A DNA stretch of 64,000 nucleotides from Nocardia caishijiensis NBRC 108228 (GTDB lineage: Bacteria; Actinomycetota; Actinomycetes; Mycobacteriales; Mycobacteriaceae): assembly GCF_001612825.1 (NCBI RefSeq), contig NZ_BDBE01000034.1, forward strand, positions 62,001 through 126,000. The letters run 5' to 3'. This document shows, in pieces, positions 52,427 through 61,518 of this stretch (position 1 is its first letter; the number at the start of each line of letters is the position of its first letter). The position numbers and the translations under genes were made by a program. The notes beneath the pieces are model-generated. The model searched no databases, was not told the DNA's origin, and saw nothing but the letters and a program-made list of their open reading frames with translations.

Positions 52427-52541
52427 GCCACTCGACTCCTACCTGGGTATAGGTCGCCCTCCGACCGGAGAACGTGGTTTCTGTCACACCCCGTCCGTAC
52501 TGTGGGAGTCATCTTCAGCAGTACGGCACAAAGGGGTGGCG

Positions 52542-53867
52542 ATGAACGTCGGGTACTGGATCCGCTGGTCTGCTCAGCACGGTATTCCCCGTGCCTTCCT
52601 GCGCTGGCGGGCGCGGCGCGGCGACGCCTTCGCCACGCTGCTCGCCGGGGAGCGCGGACTGCACGATCCGTACCCGCTCATCGAGGAACTGCGCGGCCCC
52701 GGCCTGCGGCGGACGCCGTTGGCGTACGCGGTGTTCGAACACGCACAGGTCCGAAGCATCCTGCGCGACACCCGGTTCGGCGTGTTCCCCGCTCTCGGGC
52801 CCGAGGTGCCCGCACCGTTGCGCAAGCTGGCCGAACGGGTGGTTCCGCCGCCGAGCCCGGTCGAGCCGCCGTCGATGCTCGTGCTCAATCCGCCCGAACA
52901 CACCAGGATGCGCAAACCGGTGGCCTCAGCGTTCACCCCGCGCGCCATCGGCCGGTTGCGCGACCGGGTGGAAACCGTCACCGCCGAGCTGCTCGACGCC
53001 ATGCCAGCGCACGGCTCGATCGATCTCGTCACCGATTACGCGGCCCAGGTGCCGATCGCGATCATCGCCGAGATGCTCGGCTTTCCCCCCGCCGATCGCG
53101 AGCTGTTCCTGCGCTGGGGCGACCGGGTCACCCCACTGCTCGACATCGGCACCTCCTGGCGCTCGTACCGGGACGCGATGGCCGCCACCGATACTCTGGC
53201 CGACCACCTGGCCGAGCACATCGACCGCCTGCGCGACGAACCCGGCGACGACATCCTGTCCACCCTGGTCGGCTCGGGTGATCTGACCATGCGCGAACTG
53301 CAGGCGGGCGCGGGGCTGCTGATGGGCGCGGGCTTCGAGACCACGGTCAACCTGATCGGCAACGCGGTGGCCGCGCTGTCGGCCCACCCCGACCAGCTCG
53401 CCATCGCGCAGAACGATCCCGATCGCTGGCCCGACGTGGTGGAGGAGGTTCTGCGGTTCGACCCACCCGTGCAGACCACCGCGCGGGTGGCGCTCGAGGA
53501 CGTCGAGGTCGACGGTGTGCGAGTGAAAGCGGGCGCCACCCTCATCCTGTCGCTGGCCGGGGCCAACCGCGACCCGGCGGTCTTCACCGACCCGGCGCGC
53601 TTCGACATCGACCGCCCGAACGCCAAGGAACACCTGGCCTTCAGCAGCGGCATCCATGCCTGCCTCGGCGCCAGCCTGGCCAGGATGGAAGCGGTGCACG
53701 CCCTGCGCGCGCTCTACACCCGCTACCCGGATCTGCGGTTACGCGGAGAACCGGTGCGCCGCAACCTGTTCACCCTGCACGGGTTCGAGCACATGCCGGT
53801 CGACCTCGGCCCGGTCGCGCGGTCCGGGGCACCCGACGACCTGGCCGGTGCCACCACCAAGGGGTGA
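52542..53867 (+). CDS. cytochrome P450
   Basis: 441 residues from the ATG at 52542 with AAAGGGG upstream; GTG at 52536 is a minor alternative. Class I bacterial P450: I-helix AGAGLLMGAGFETTVN (the usual Ala/Gly-x-Asp/Glu-Thr motif), EEVLRF for the ExxR motif, a PERF-like region (DPARFDIDRPNAKEHLAF) and the haem-Cys loop FSSGIHACLGASLAR. It would hydroxylate a small or steroid-like molecule, using ferredoxin supplied elsewhere. No redox partner is adjacent. Confidence 0.92.
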   Translation: MNVGYWIRWSAQHGIPRAFLRWRARRGDAFATLLAGERGLHDPYPLIEELRGPGLRRTPLAYAVFEHAQVRSILRDTRFGVFPALGPEVPAPLRKLAERVVPPPSPVEPPSMLVLNPPEHTRMRKPVASAFTPRAIGRLRDRVETVTAELLDAMPAHGSIDLVTDYAAQVPIAIIAEMLGFPPADRELFLRWGDRVTPLLDIGTSWRSYRDAMAATDTLADHLAEHIDRLRDEPGDDILSTLVGSGDLTMRELQAGAGLLMGAGFETTVNLIGNAVAALSAHPDQLAIAQNDPDRWPDVVEEVLRFDPPVQTTARVALEDVEVDGVRVKAGATLILSLAGANRDPAVFTDPARFDIDRPNAKEHLAFSSGIHACLGASLARMEAVHALRALYTRYPDLRLRGEPVRRNLFTLHGFEHMPVDLGPVARSGAPDDLAGATTKG

Positions 53868-53868
53868 G

Positions 53869-54567
53869 CTAGGTCGAAACCCGCCAGCGGTAGCGGGTTT
53901 TCGGCCGACCGGCGCGCCCGTAGTCGGCGCGACGTTCGGCGAGGCCGTCGTCGGCGAGTTTCTCGAGGTACCGCCACGCGGTGATGCGCGAAACTCCCAC
54001 CGCCGCGGCGGCATCGGTGGCGGTGATGCCCGCTTCGGCCGCGCGCACCGCCCGCGACACCTCCTCCAGCGTGTGCTGCACCACGCCCTTCGGGGCGCCC
54101 GCGCGCTGATCGGCGGTGCGTAGCGCGCCGAGCGCGCGGTCGATGTCGTACTGCGACAGCGCCGCTTCGCCCGCGGGCAGAGCAGTGTCGAAATCCCGGT
54201 AGCGTTCCAGCTTTTCGCGAAAGGCGGCGAAGGTGAACGGCTTGAGCAGATACAGCACCACCCCGTGGGCCACGGCGCTGCGCACCATGGTCAGCTCGCG
54301 GGCCGAGGTGATCGCGATGACGTCCGGGCGCGGGGAGAGTCCGTTGAGCGCGGCGGCCACCTCGAGGCCGTTGATGTCGGGCAGTCCGATATCCATCAGC
54401 ACCAGGTGGAACGGGTTGCCCTCGGCGATCGCCGAGGCCGCGAGATCGAGCGCGTCGTGACCGGTATGGGCGACGCCGCCGGTGACGAACCCGTCGAGCC
54501 GTTCGAGGTAGGCCCGGTGTGCCTGGGCGATCAACGGTTCGTCCTCGACGATCAGGACGCGGATCAT
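53869..54567 (-). CDS. CitB/DcuR-type response regulator
   Basis: 232 residues from the ATG at 54567, overlapping the kinase stop (ATGA). Receiver domain: VLIVEDEPLIAQAH, phospho-acceptor Asp59 in VLMDIGLP, ITSARE and LLKPF. The C-terminal DNA-binding HTH (ITATDAAAAVGVSRITAWRY, wing with GRPKTRYR) is the CitB/DpiA type. The adjacent symporter and its direct-repeat upstream region suggest that it activates dicarboxylate/citrate uptake. Confidence 0.9.
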   Translation of the reverse strand: MIRVLIVEDEPLIAQAHRAYLERLDGFVTGGVAHTGHDALDLAASAIAEGNPFHLVLMDIGLPDINGLEVAAALNGLSPRPDVIAITSARELTMVRSAVAHGVVLYLLKPFTFAAFREKLERYRDFDTALPAGEAALSQYDIDRALGALRTADQRAGAPKGVVQHTLEEVSRAVRAAEAGITATDAAAAVGVSRITAWRYLEKLADDGLAERRADYGRAGRPKTRYRWRVST

Positions 54568-56117
54568 GGGTTCTCCCTCAACGGAATTCGGACGGTGACC
54601 GCGCTGTGTGGTGCGGCCGTTGTGGTGATGGCACCGCCGTGTCGATCGACGAGACGGTGCACGAGCGCCAGGCCGAGCCCGGCATGATCGGATTTGGTCG
54701 TGTAGCCGCGTTCGGCGGCACGCTCGAACATCTGCGCCGACATGCCGGGGCCGCTGTCGGCGACGCGCACGCACAGGTGCTTGTCGCGGTGGCTCACCGA
54801 CACCTCCACGCGCTTGTCGGTGGTGCCCGCGGCCGCGTCGATGGCGTTGTCGACCAGGTTGCCGACGAGTGTCACGGTTTCCTGCGCCGAGAGCGGATCG
54901 GTGGAGTCGAGCGCGGTGTCCTCGCTGATCGCCAGGCTCACCCCGCGTTCGGCGGCCTGGTCCACCTTGCCGAGCAGCAGGGCCGCCAACGCCGCGTCAC
55001 CGACGGCAGCGAGCAGTCGGTCGATCAGCACCTGCGACAACGCCAGTTCGTCGGTCGCGAACGCCACCGCCTCCTCCGGTCTGCCCAGCTCGACCATGGT
55101 GACCACGGTGTGCAGCTTGTTGGCCGCCTCGTGCGCCTGGGCGCGCAGCGACTCCGCGAAATTGCGCACCGAGTCGAGCTCGCCGAGGACCGCGCGCAGT
55201 TCGGTCTGGTCGCGGATGGTGAGCACGGTGCCGATCTGTTCGCCCTCCCAGGTGACCACGTCCTGGTTCACCAGCAGCACCCGATCGGTCGTCACGTGCG
55301 TTTCGTCGCGCACCACACCCTGACGCTCCCGACGCAGCGAGACGGGCAGGTCGTCGCGATACACCGGACCCTGCGGCAGATCGAGCAGGGTTCGCGCCTG
55401 GTCGTTGACCACCTCCGCCGGGCCATGACCGGTGCCGAACACCACCAGGCCCTCGTGCACCGAGTGCAGCACCGCGTCGTGGTGCTCGTAGAGCGCGCGC
55501 AACTCGTCGGGCGCCAGACCGTGGGTCTGCCTGCGCAGCCGCCTGCTGAGCAGGAACGAGGAGAACGCGGCCAGCGTGAGCCCCGCCGCGCTCACCCCGA
55601 GGATCACCGGCAGCTGCGAGGCCACCTGGGTGCCGATCCTGGCCCTGGTCACCCCCGCCGACACCAGCGCGACCACCCGGCCGCGGTCGTAGACCGGGGT
55701 GACCGCGCGGATCGAGGGGCCGAGCGTGCCGGTGAAGGTCTCGGTGAACGTCTGCCCGGCCAGTGCCTGGTCGATGCTGCCGGAGAACGGTTTGCCGATC
55801 ATCTCCGGGTTCGTGTGGGTGTAGCGGGTGCGGTCCGGTGCCATCACCACGATGAAGTCCATCCCGGTGTCGGCCCTGATCCGTTCGGTGGTCGGTTGCA
55901 GCAGGCCGCTCGGATACGGCGAGTGCACGGCCGCCAGTGTCGACGGCGCCCTGGCCACCGAGACGGCGACGTCGCGGACCTGAAGTTCGGTGGCCACATC
56001 GTGGTCGCGCCGGGCATCGAGCACGGCGAGCACCGTACCCGTGCCGATCATCACCGCCAGCACCACCAGCTGCCACACGAAGGCCTGTCCGGCAAGCGAC
56101 AGTCGTCCTCGTCGCAT
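54564..56117 (-). CDS. CitA/DcuS-type sensor histidine kinase
   Basis: 517 residues from the ATG at 56117 with GGAGG upstream. Membrane segment one (FVWQLVVLAVMIGTGTVLAV), a periplasmic sCache-like ligand domain (~40-175, with DFIVVMAPDRTRYTHTNPEM), a second membrane helix (LPVILGVSAAGLTLAAFSSF), a cytosolic PAS region (EGLVVFGTGHGP), the SpoB-type dimerisation helix AQAHEAANKLH with the phospho-His, and ATPase motifs NLVDNAIDAA, DSGPGMSAQMFERA and GLGLALVHRL. It senses an extracellular dicarboxylate or tricarboxylate. Confidence 0.92.
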   Translation of the reverse strand: MRRGRLSLAGQAFVWQLVVLAVMIGTGTVLAVLDARRDHDVATELQVRDVAVSVARAPSTLAAVHSPYPSGLLQPTTERIRADTGMDFIVVMAPDRTRYTHTNPEMIGKPFSGSIDQALAGQTFTETFTGTLGPSIRAVTPVYDRGRVVALVSAGVTRARIGTQVASQLPVILGVSAAGLTLAAFSSFLLSRRLRRQTHGLAPDELRALYEHHDAVLHSVHEGLVVFGTGHGPAEVVNDQARTLLDLPQGPVYRDDLPVSLRRERQGVVRDETHVTTDRVLLVNQDVVTWEGEQIGTVLTIRDQTELRAVLGELDSVRNFAESLRAQAHEAANKLHTVVTMVELGRPEEAVAFATDELALSQVLIDRLLAAVGDAALAALLLGKVDQAAERGVSLAISEDTALDSTDPLSAQETVTLVGNLVDNAIDAAAGTTDKRVEVSVSHRDKHLCVRVADSGPGMSAQMFERAAERGYTTKSDHAGLGLALVHRLVDRHGGAITTTAAPHSAVTVRIPLRENP

Positions 56118-56140
56118 CCTGCCCTCCGACCTCGAACTGA

Positions 56141-56170
56141 ACGTTATGTACCTAAAGCACGTTATGTACC
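56141..56170. promoter_or_regulatory. direct-repeat operator between histidine kinase and symporter genes
   Basis: Two exact copies of ACGTTATGTACC start at 56141 and 56159 (18-base period, close to two helical turns) in the short divergent region between the sensor kinase and the DctA-type symporter. They probably bind the CitB/DcuR-type regulator encoded next door. Confidence 0.7.
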
Positions 56171-56199
56171 AAACGTGACGGCGATCACACCTAACGGGC

Positions 56200-57570
56200 A
56201 TGCTCGCTGCCATGATCACAACCACCGCGCGAAAACGAGACCATACCCACTGGCTGTACATCGCGGTGGTTATCGCGGTCCTCGCGGGAGTTCTCGTCGG
56301 CAAGCTGGCACCGGAGTTCGGTCAGTCACTGGCGCCGCTGGGCACACTGTTCGTGAATCTGATCAAGATGATGATCGCCCCCGTCATCTTCTGCACCATC
56401 GTGCTCGGTATCGGGTCCGTGCGGGCGGCGGCGACCGTCGGCAAGGTCGGTGGCCTGGCCATCGCCTATTTCCTCGCCATGTCGACGGCGGCGCTCGCGA
56501 TCGGCCTCGTGGTCGGCAACGTGATCGAACCCGGTTCGGGGCTGGGGGAGGCCAAGCCCGGCGCGGGTGCCACCTACGCCGAACAGGCGCATGGTGCGGG
56601 CGGCACCTGGGAGTTCATCCAGAACATCGTGCCGACCACGCTCGTGTCCTCGCTGACGGCGGGCAGCGTGCTGCAGGCGCTGTTCGTGGCCCTGCTCGTC
56701 GGGTTCGCCGTGCAGGCGATGGGCTCGGCGGGCGAGCCGATCCTGCGGGCGGTCTCGCTCGCGCAGAAACTGGTGTTCCGGATCCTCTCGATGATCCTGT
56801 GGCTGGCCCCCATCGGCGCCTTCGGGGCGATCGCCAATGTCGTCGGTCGTACCGGCTGGTCGGCGGTGGTACAGCTGGCGACCCTGATGGTCGCGTTCTA
56901 CCTGACCTGCCTGGTGTTCGTCTTCGGCGTGCTCGGTGTGGTGCTGCGGGTGGTCTCGGGGGTGTCGATCCTGAAGCTGTGCCGGTACCTGGCCCGCGAA
57001 TACCTGCTGATCGTCGCCACTTCCTCGTCGGAGTCGGCGCTGCCTCGGCTGGTCGCGAAGATGGAACACGCGGGTGTGGAGAAGACCACGGTCGGTGTCG
57101 TCGTACCGACCGGGTACTCGTTCAACCTCGACGGCACGGCCATCTACCTCACGATGGCCTCGATCTTCATCGCCGACGCGCTGGGGCAGCCCCTGAGTCT
57201 CGGCGAGCAGATCGGTCTGCTGTTGTTCATGATCATCGCGTCCAAGGGCGCGGCCGGTGTCACCGGTGCGGGCCTGGCCACCCTGGCGGGCGGCCTGCAG
57301 AGCCACCGCCCCGAACTGCTCGACGGTGTCGGTCTGATCGTCGGCATCGACCGGTTCATGTCCGAGGCCCGCGCGCTGACCAACTTCTCGGGCAACGCCG
57401 TGGCCACCCTGCTCATCGGCACCTGGACCAACACCGTCGACGCCGACCGCACCCGCCGTGTCCTCGACCGCGAACTCCCCTTCGACGAGGAGACCATGGT
57501 CGACGACGACCACGGCACCCCCACCCCCGAGGCCGCCGCCGACGCCGAGCCCCCGGTCGCGGTGCGGTAG
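56200..57570 (+). CDS. dctA: dicarboxylate:cation symporter (DctA/GltP family)
   Basis: 456 residues (or 452 from the ATG at 56212). Eight-helix DAACS fold with the family motifs: VNLIKMMIAPVIFCTIVLGI, the re-entrant serine-rich TSSSESALPRL, TGYSFNLDGTAIY, SKGAAGVTGAG and the cation/substrate site DRFMSEARALTNFSGNAVAT. It imports C4-dicarboxylates or related acids with H+ or Na+. It is divergent from a CitA/CitB-type two-component system and preceded by the direct repeats. Confidence 0.93.
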   Translation: MLAAMITTTARKRDHTHWLYIAVVIAVLAGVLVGKLAPEFGQSLAPLGTLFVNLIKMMIAPVIFCTIVLGIGSVRAAATVGKVGGLAIAYFLAMSTAALAIGLVVGNVIEPGSGLGEAKPGAGATYAEQAHGAGGTWEFIQNIVPTTLVSSLTAGSVLQALFVALLVGFAVQAMGSAGEPILRAVSLAQKLVFRILSMILWLAPIGAFGAIANVVGRTGWSAVVQLATLMVAFYLTCLVFVFGVLGVVLRVVSGVSILKLCRYLAREYLLIVATSSSESALPRLVAKMEHAGVEKTTVGVVVPTGYSFNLDGTAIYLTMASIFIADALGQPLSLGEQIGLLLFMIIASKGAAGVTGAGLATLAGGLQSHRPELLDGVGLIVGIDRFMSEARALTNFSGNAVATLLIGTWTNTVDADRTRRVLDRELPFDEETMVDDDHGTPTPEAAADAEPPVAVR

Positions 57571-57571
57571 T

Positions 57572-57612
57572 GCAGCGGACCGACCTCGCCTAGTGCGGAG
57601 CCGGTCCGCTGC
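57572..57612. terminator. hairpin between symporter and DUF4287 genes
   Basis: An 11-base inverted repeat (GCAGCGGACCG / CGGTCCGCTGC) with a 19-base spacer lies between converging genes. The large loop makes it a weaker terminator. Confidence 0.6.
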
Positions 57613-57618
57613 CCGTGT

Positions 57619-57837
57619 TCAGGCCCGCGCCCACTTCTCTGGATGGAGATGGAACTGCACCAGCGCGGTCGCGTGCCCGTGCCCGAGGCCGTGCTCAGAC
57701 TTCAACCAGTTCACCAGCGCGCTGTGTCCGGCGACGTCGGTGGCGGCCAGCAAGGTCAGCCATTCGTCCACGGGCCGACCATATTTGGCCTCGATGGCAG
57801 GGAAGTAGGACGCGGGGCCGTGCGGTGCGTTCGCCAT
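57619..57837 (-). CDS. DUF4287 family small protein
   Basis: 72 residues. FPAIEAKYGRPVDEWLTLL and HSALVNWLKSEHGLGHGHATALVQFHL match the DUF4287 pattern, a short helical domain common in actinobacteria. Function unknown. It is a cytosolic stand-alone protein between a symporter and an oxidoreductase gene. Confidence 0.8.
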   Translation of the reverse strand: MANAPHGPASYFPAIEAKYGRPVDEWLTLLAATDVAGHSALVNWLKSEHGLGHGHATALVQFHLHPEKWARA

Positions 57838-58019
57838 GAGATCTCTCCTTGTTTCTCGTTATCGGTGGAGACGGTGCGTACCGCACGAATTCATCGCCGT
57901 GTCGGGCAGGGCCGCCCCGGGACCGGTAATCGTCCGCCGGGGACGTGACGCGGCACTCGTCCGCCGTGACGGATCGGCCGCGTAGGTTGGAGGGAAAGTC
58001 GGTCGGCGAAGGGACGGCG

Positions 58020-59489
58020 ATGGCGGAAGTCGTAGTGGTCGGGTCGGGGCCGAACGGGCTCGCCGCGGCGGTGATCGCGGCGCGTGCCGGGCTGTCGGTG
58101 CGGGTACTCGAGGCGCAGGATCAGGCCGGTGGTGGTTCACGGACCGCCGAGCTGACCCTGCCCGGTTTCCAGCACGATGTGTGCGCGGGCGCGCACCCGA
58201 TGGCCTTGGCGTCGCCGTTCTTCCGCGCGTTCGACCTCGCCGCGCACGGAGTGGAACTGCTGGCGCCCACCGTGTCCTACGCCCACCCGCTCGACGGTGG
58301 CGTGGCCGGGTTGGCCTGGCGCAATCTCGAATCCACGGTCGCCGACCTCGGTCGTGACGGTCCGGCGTGGCGCTCGCTGTTCGCCCCGCTCGTCGAGCAC
58401 TGGCCCGCGGTGGTCGAGCTGGCCATGTCGGATCTGCGCCACCCGCCGCTGAACGTGCCGACGGGCGTGCGGTTCGGGTTGCGTGTGCTGGAACAGGCAT
58501 CACCGTTGTGGAACAACCGGTTCCGTGAGGACGCCGCCCCGGCCATGCTCACCGGCGTGGCCACTCATGCCATCACCCAGCCGCGTGCCATTCCCGCCGT
58601 CGGTGCCGGTCTGCTGCTCGGCACGCTGGCGCACGCGGGTGGCTGGGTGATCCCGCGCGGCGGCAGCCAGGCCATTCCCGACGCGCTGATCGCCGAATTG
58701 GAACGCCTCGGCGGCGAGGTGGTCACCGGTCATCGCGTGGACGACTTCGCCGAGCTCGCCACCGCCCGCGCCGTGCTGTTCGACACCGCACCGGCCGAAC
58801 TGCTGCGCATCGGCGGTGACCGCCTGCCCGAGCGTTACCGCGACAGCCTCGGCCGTTTCCGCTACGGCGGAGCGGCCTGCAAGGTCGATTTCGCGCTGTC
58901 GGGACCGGTGCCGTGGACCGCGCCCGGCGCCGACCTGGCGGGCACCCTGCACCTGATCGGTACCCGCGAAGAGGCGATGCGTGCCGAAAAACAGATCGCC
59001 GCGGGGAAATTCGCCGACCGGCCGTACGTGCTCGCCATTCAGCCCGGCGTCGTCGACAGCACCCGCGCGCCCGAGGGCAAGCACACCTTCTACACCTATG
59101 CCCACGTCCCCAACGGATCCGATCGCGACATCAGCGAGGACGTGATCGCCCAGGTGGAACGCTTCGCGCCCGGCTTCCGCGACCTCATTCTCGCCAAGCA
59201 CGTGCGCCCGGCGGCATTCATGCCCGCCCACAACGCCAACTACATCGGCGGTGACATCTCCGCGGGCGCGATGACCTTGCGCCAGACCGTCTTCCGGCCC
59301 CTGCCCCGCTGGAACCCGTACGCCACCCCGATTCCCGGCGCCTACCTGTGCTCGTCGTCGACCTCGCCCGGACCCGGTGTGCACGGCATGTCCGGACTGC
59401 ACGCGGTGGCACACATGCTGCGCACCCGGTTCGGTATCGTCACCGACCCACTCGACCTGCTGCGCGGCGAGCAACCCGCCTATCGGTGA
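58020..59489 (+). CDS. FAD-dependent phytoene dehydrogenase-like oxidoreductase
   Basis: 489 residues from the ATG at 58020. Dinucleotide-binding start VVVVGSGPNGLAAAVIAARAG and the following VRVLEAQDQAGGGSRTAELT are those of the phytoene-desaturase-like family (CrtI/NAD(P)-FAD oxidoreductase). The C-terminal FAD loop is GAYLCSSSTSPGPGVHGMSG. It is not tightly linked to carotenoid genes, so the substrate is unknown. A TAGGTT -10 box lies ~35 bases upstream. Its last ten bases overlap the converging transporter gene. Confidence 0.85.
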   Translation: MAEVVVVGSGPNGLAAAVIAARAGLSVRVLEAQDQAGGGSRTAELTLPGFQHDVCAGAHPMALASPFFRAFDLAAHGVELLAPTVSYAHPLDGGVAGLAWRNLESTVADLGRDGPAWRSLFAPLVEHWPAVVELAMSDLRHPPLNVPTGVRFGLRVLEQASPLWNNRFREDAAPAMLTGVATHAITQPRAIPAVGAGLLLGTLAHAGGWVIPRGGSQAIPDALIAELERLGGEVVTGHRVDDFAELATARAVLFDTAPAELLRIGGDRLPERYRDSLGRFRYGGAACKVDFALSGPVPWTAPGADLAGTLHLIGTREEAMRAEKQIAAGKFADRPYVLAIQPGVVDSTRAPEGKHTFYTYAHVPNGSDRDISEDVIAQVERFAPGFRDLILAKHVRPAAFMPAHNANYIGGDISAGAMTLRQTVFRPLPRWNPYATPIPGAYLCSSSTSPGPGVHGMSGLHAVAHMLRTRFGIVTDPLDLLRGEQPAYR

Positions 59490-60427
59490 CTACCGGTGGC
59501 ACCGGCTTTCTCGGGTCGGAACACGTCGGGCTCGAGATAGACCGTGCGCACGCTCGGTGCCGCGTCGCGGATACGCGCGTCGGCGGCGTCGATCGCGGCG
59601 CCCACCCGGCTGATGTCGAGATCGGCCTGCATGGCGATCTTGGCGTTCACCAGCAGGTCCTCCGGGCCCAGATATTGCGTCTGCAGGCGGAGCACTCGCA
59701 CGATGCGCGGATCGGCGAGCAGCGCACCGCGAATGGCCCGGTCCTCGGCGGCGGTGGCGCCCTCACCGATGATGAGGCTCTTGGTCTCCACGATCAGCAC
59801 GATGGCGTTGAACCCGAGCAGCAGCCCGATGAGCAGGGTGCCGACGCCGTCCCACACCCCGTTGCCAGTGAGTACCGTCAGGCCCACGCCGGCAAGCGCG
59901 AACATCAGCCCGATCAGCGCGCCCATGTCTTCCAGCAGAACCACCGGCAGCTCGGGATTGCGGCTGTTGCGGATGAAGTGCCACCAGGAGTGCTTGCCTT
60001 TCAACGGCACCGACTCCCGGCGTGCGGTGCGGAAGCTGAAGCCCTCGAGCAGCATCGACACCAGCAGGATCGCGATCGCGACCCCCGGTGACTCGAGTTC
60101 GTGCGGGAAGCGGATCTTGTGCACCGCTTCGTTGAGCGCGAACAGACAGCCCATCGTGAACAGCACGAGCGCCACGACGAACGAATAGAAGTACCGGTTG
60201 CGGGTGTAGCCGAAGGGGTGCAGCACATCGGGCGCCTGCTCGGCCCGGTTGCGGCCGACGAGCAGCAGCGCCTCGTTGCCGGTGTCGGCCACCGAGTGCA
60301 CGGCCTCGGCCAGCATGGACGACGAGCCCGTGATGAACGCACCGATGAACTTCGCGATCATGATCCCGGCGTTCGCGCCGAGCGCGGCCAGGATCGCGAT
60401 CTTGCTGTCTCCACCTTCAGCGGCCAT
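59480..60427 (-). CDS. cation diffusion facilitator family transporter (copy 1)
   Basis: 315 residues, six-helix CDF. Metal-site motifs HSVADTGNEALLL (helix 2) and ELPVVLLEDMGALIGL (helix 5, with Asp) are complete, and the C-terminal dimer domain follows (KIAMQADLDISRVGAAIDAADARI). It should export a divalent metal (Zn, Mn, Fe or Co) with H+ antiport. A paralogue with about the same architecture sits immediately upstream on the same strand; this copy is probably a tandem duplicate. It overlaps the oxidoreductase gene by ten bases. Confidence 0.9.
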   Translation of the reverse strand: MAAEGGDSKIAILAALGANAGIMIAKFIGAFITGSSSMLAEAVHSVADTGNEALLLVGRNRAEQAPDVLHPFGYTRNRYFYSFVVALVLFTMGCLFALNEAVHKIRFPHELESPGVAIAILLVSMLLEGFSFRTARRESVPLKGKHSWWHFIRNSRNPELPVVLLEDMGALIGLMFALAGVGLTVLTGNGVWDGVGTLLIGLLLGFNAIVLIVETKSLIIGEGATAAEDRAIRGALLADPRIVRVLRLQTQYLGPEDLLVNAKIAMQADLDISRVGAAIDAADARIRDAAPSVRTVYLEPDVFRPEKAGATGSHR

Positions 60428-60515
60428 ACCGGGGGACGCTACCGTCCTCGCCCGCGAAACCGCGCGACCTCGACGCTATGTCCCGGCCGCGCGGTGACCG
60501 CCCGAGCACACCCGG

Positions 60516-61436
60516 CTACGACACCGACTGCCGGTACAAGTCGGGCTCGAGGTAGATCAGCCGAGCGAACGGAACGGCGGCGCGCACACGCGTCTCCGCC
60601 GCATCGATGGCCTCGGCGACATCGGCGATCCCGAGACCGGGAGCGATGGCCACCTTGGCGGCAACCAGCATTTCCTCCGGCCCGATGTACTCGGACTTGA
60701 GGTGGATGACCGAGGTGATCTTCTCGCCGTCGATCAGGTTGTCGCGGATGGCGCGGTCCTGCTCGGGGGTGGCCGCCTCACCGATGAGCAGGCTCTTCAT
60801 CTCGATGATGAGCACCACCGCGATGATGCCGAGCAGCGCGCCGATGCACAGGGTGCCGATGCCGTCGAAGACCGGGTCGCCGGTGATCATGGTCAGACCG
60901 ACCGCGCCGAAGGCCAGGATCAGACCGATCAGGGCGCCGGTGTCCTCGAGCAGCACCACGGGCAGTTCCGGGCTGCGGGAGGTGCGGATGAACCGCCACC
61001 AGCTGGCGTCGCCTTTGAGCGGACGCGATTCACGCACCGCGGTGATGAAACTGAACGTCTCCAGACCGATCGCGATGCCGAGAATGACGATCGCGACGAT
61101 CGGCTGACTCAGTTCCTCCGGGTGCTGGATCTTGTGGATGCCCTCGTAGATGGCGTACACCGAGCCGAGAGTGAACAGCACCAGCGCGACGACGAACGAA
61201 TAGAAGTACCGGTTGCGCCCGTAGCCGAACTGGTGCAGTTCGTCGGCGTCCTTCTCCGCGGCACGCTGTCCGAACAACAGCAGACCCTGATTGGAGGTGT
61301 CGGCCACCGAGTGCACCGCCTCGGCCAGCATCGACGCCGACCCGGTGATCGCCGCGCCGACGAACTTCGCCACCGCGATCCCCGCGTTGGCCGTCAACGC
61401 GGCGATGATCGCCTTCTTGCCGCCACCAGCCGACAT
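60516..61436 (-). CDS. cation diffusion facilitator family transporter (copy 2)
   Basis: 306 residues from the ATG at 61436. Same layout as copy 1: HSVADTSNQGLLLFG, the FGYGRNRYFYSFVVALVLFTLG helix pair and ELPVVLLEDTGALIGL, followed by a C-terminal cytosolic domain. Both copies carry the same helix-5 Asp, but the loops differ (YAIYEGIHKIQ versus FALNEAVHKIRF), so they may have different metal preference or form heterodimers. Eighty-eight bases separate the two genes. Confidence 0.9.
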   Translation of the reverse strand: MSAGGGKKAIIAALTANAGIAVAKFVGAAITGSASMLAEAVHSVADTSNQGLLLFGQRAAEKDADELHQFGYGRNRYFYSFVVALVLFTLGSVYAIYEGIHKIQHPEELSQPIVAIVILGIAIGLETFSFITAVRESRPLKGDASWWRFIRTSRSPELPVVLLEDTGALIGLILAFGAVGLTMITGDPVFDGIGTLCIGALLGIIAVVLIIEMKSLLIGEAATPEQDRAIRDNLIDGEKITSVIHLKSEYIGPEEMLVAAKVAIAPGLGIADVAEAIDAAETRVRAAVPFARLIYLEPDLYRQSVS

Positions 61437-61518
61437 CTTGTCCCCGTCCTCCCACTGCACCGAACACGCTTTGCTCGCAACAGCCTAAGGGGCGTCGCGC
61501 GAAAAGTACGCCCCGACG

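Noticed and set aside
54519..57593. 1024-codon plus-strand open frame
   Set aside because: It covers the histidine kinase on the wrong strand and the symporter in another frame; no domain, biased composition.
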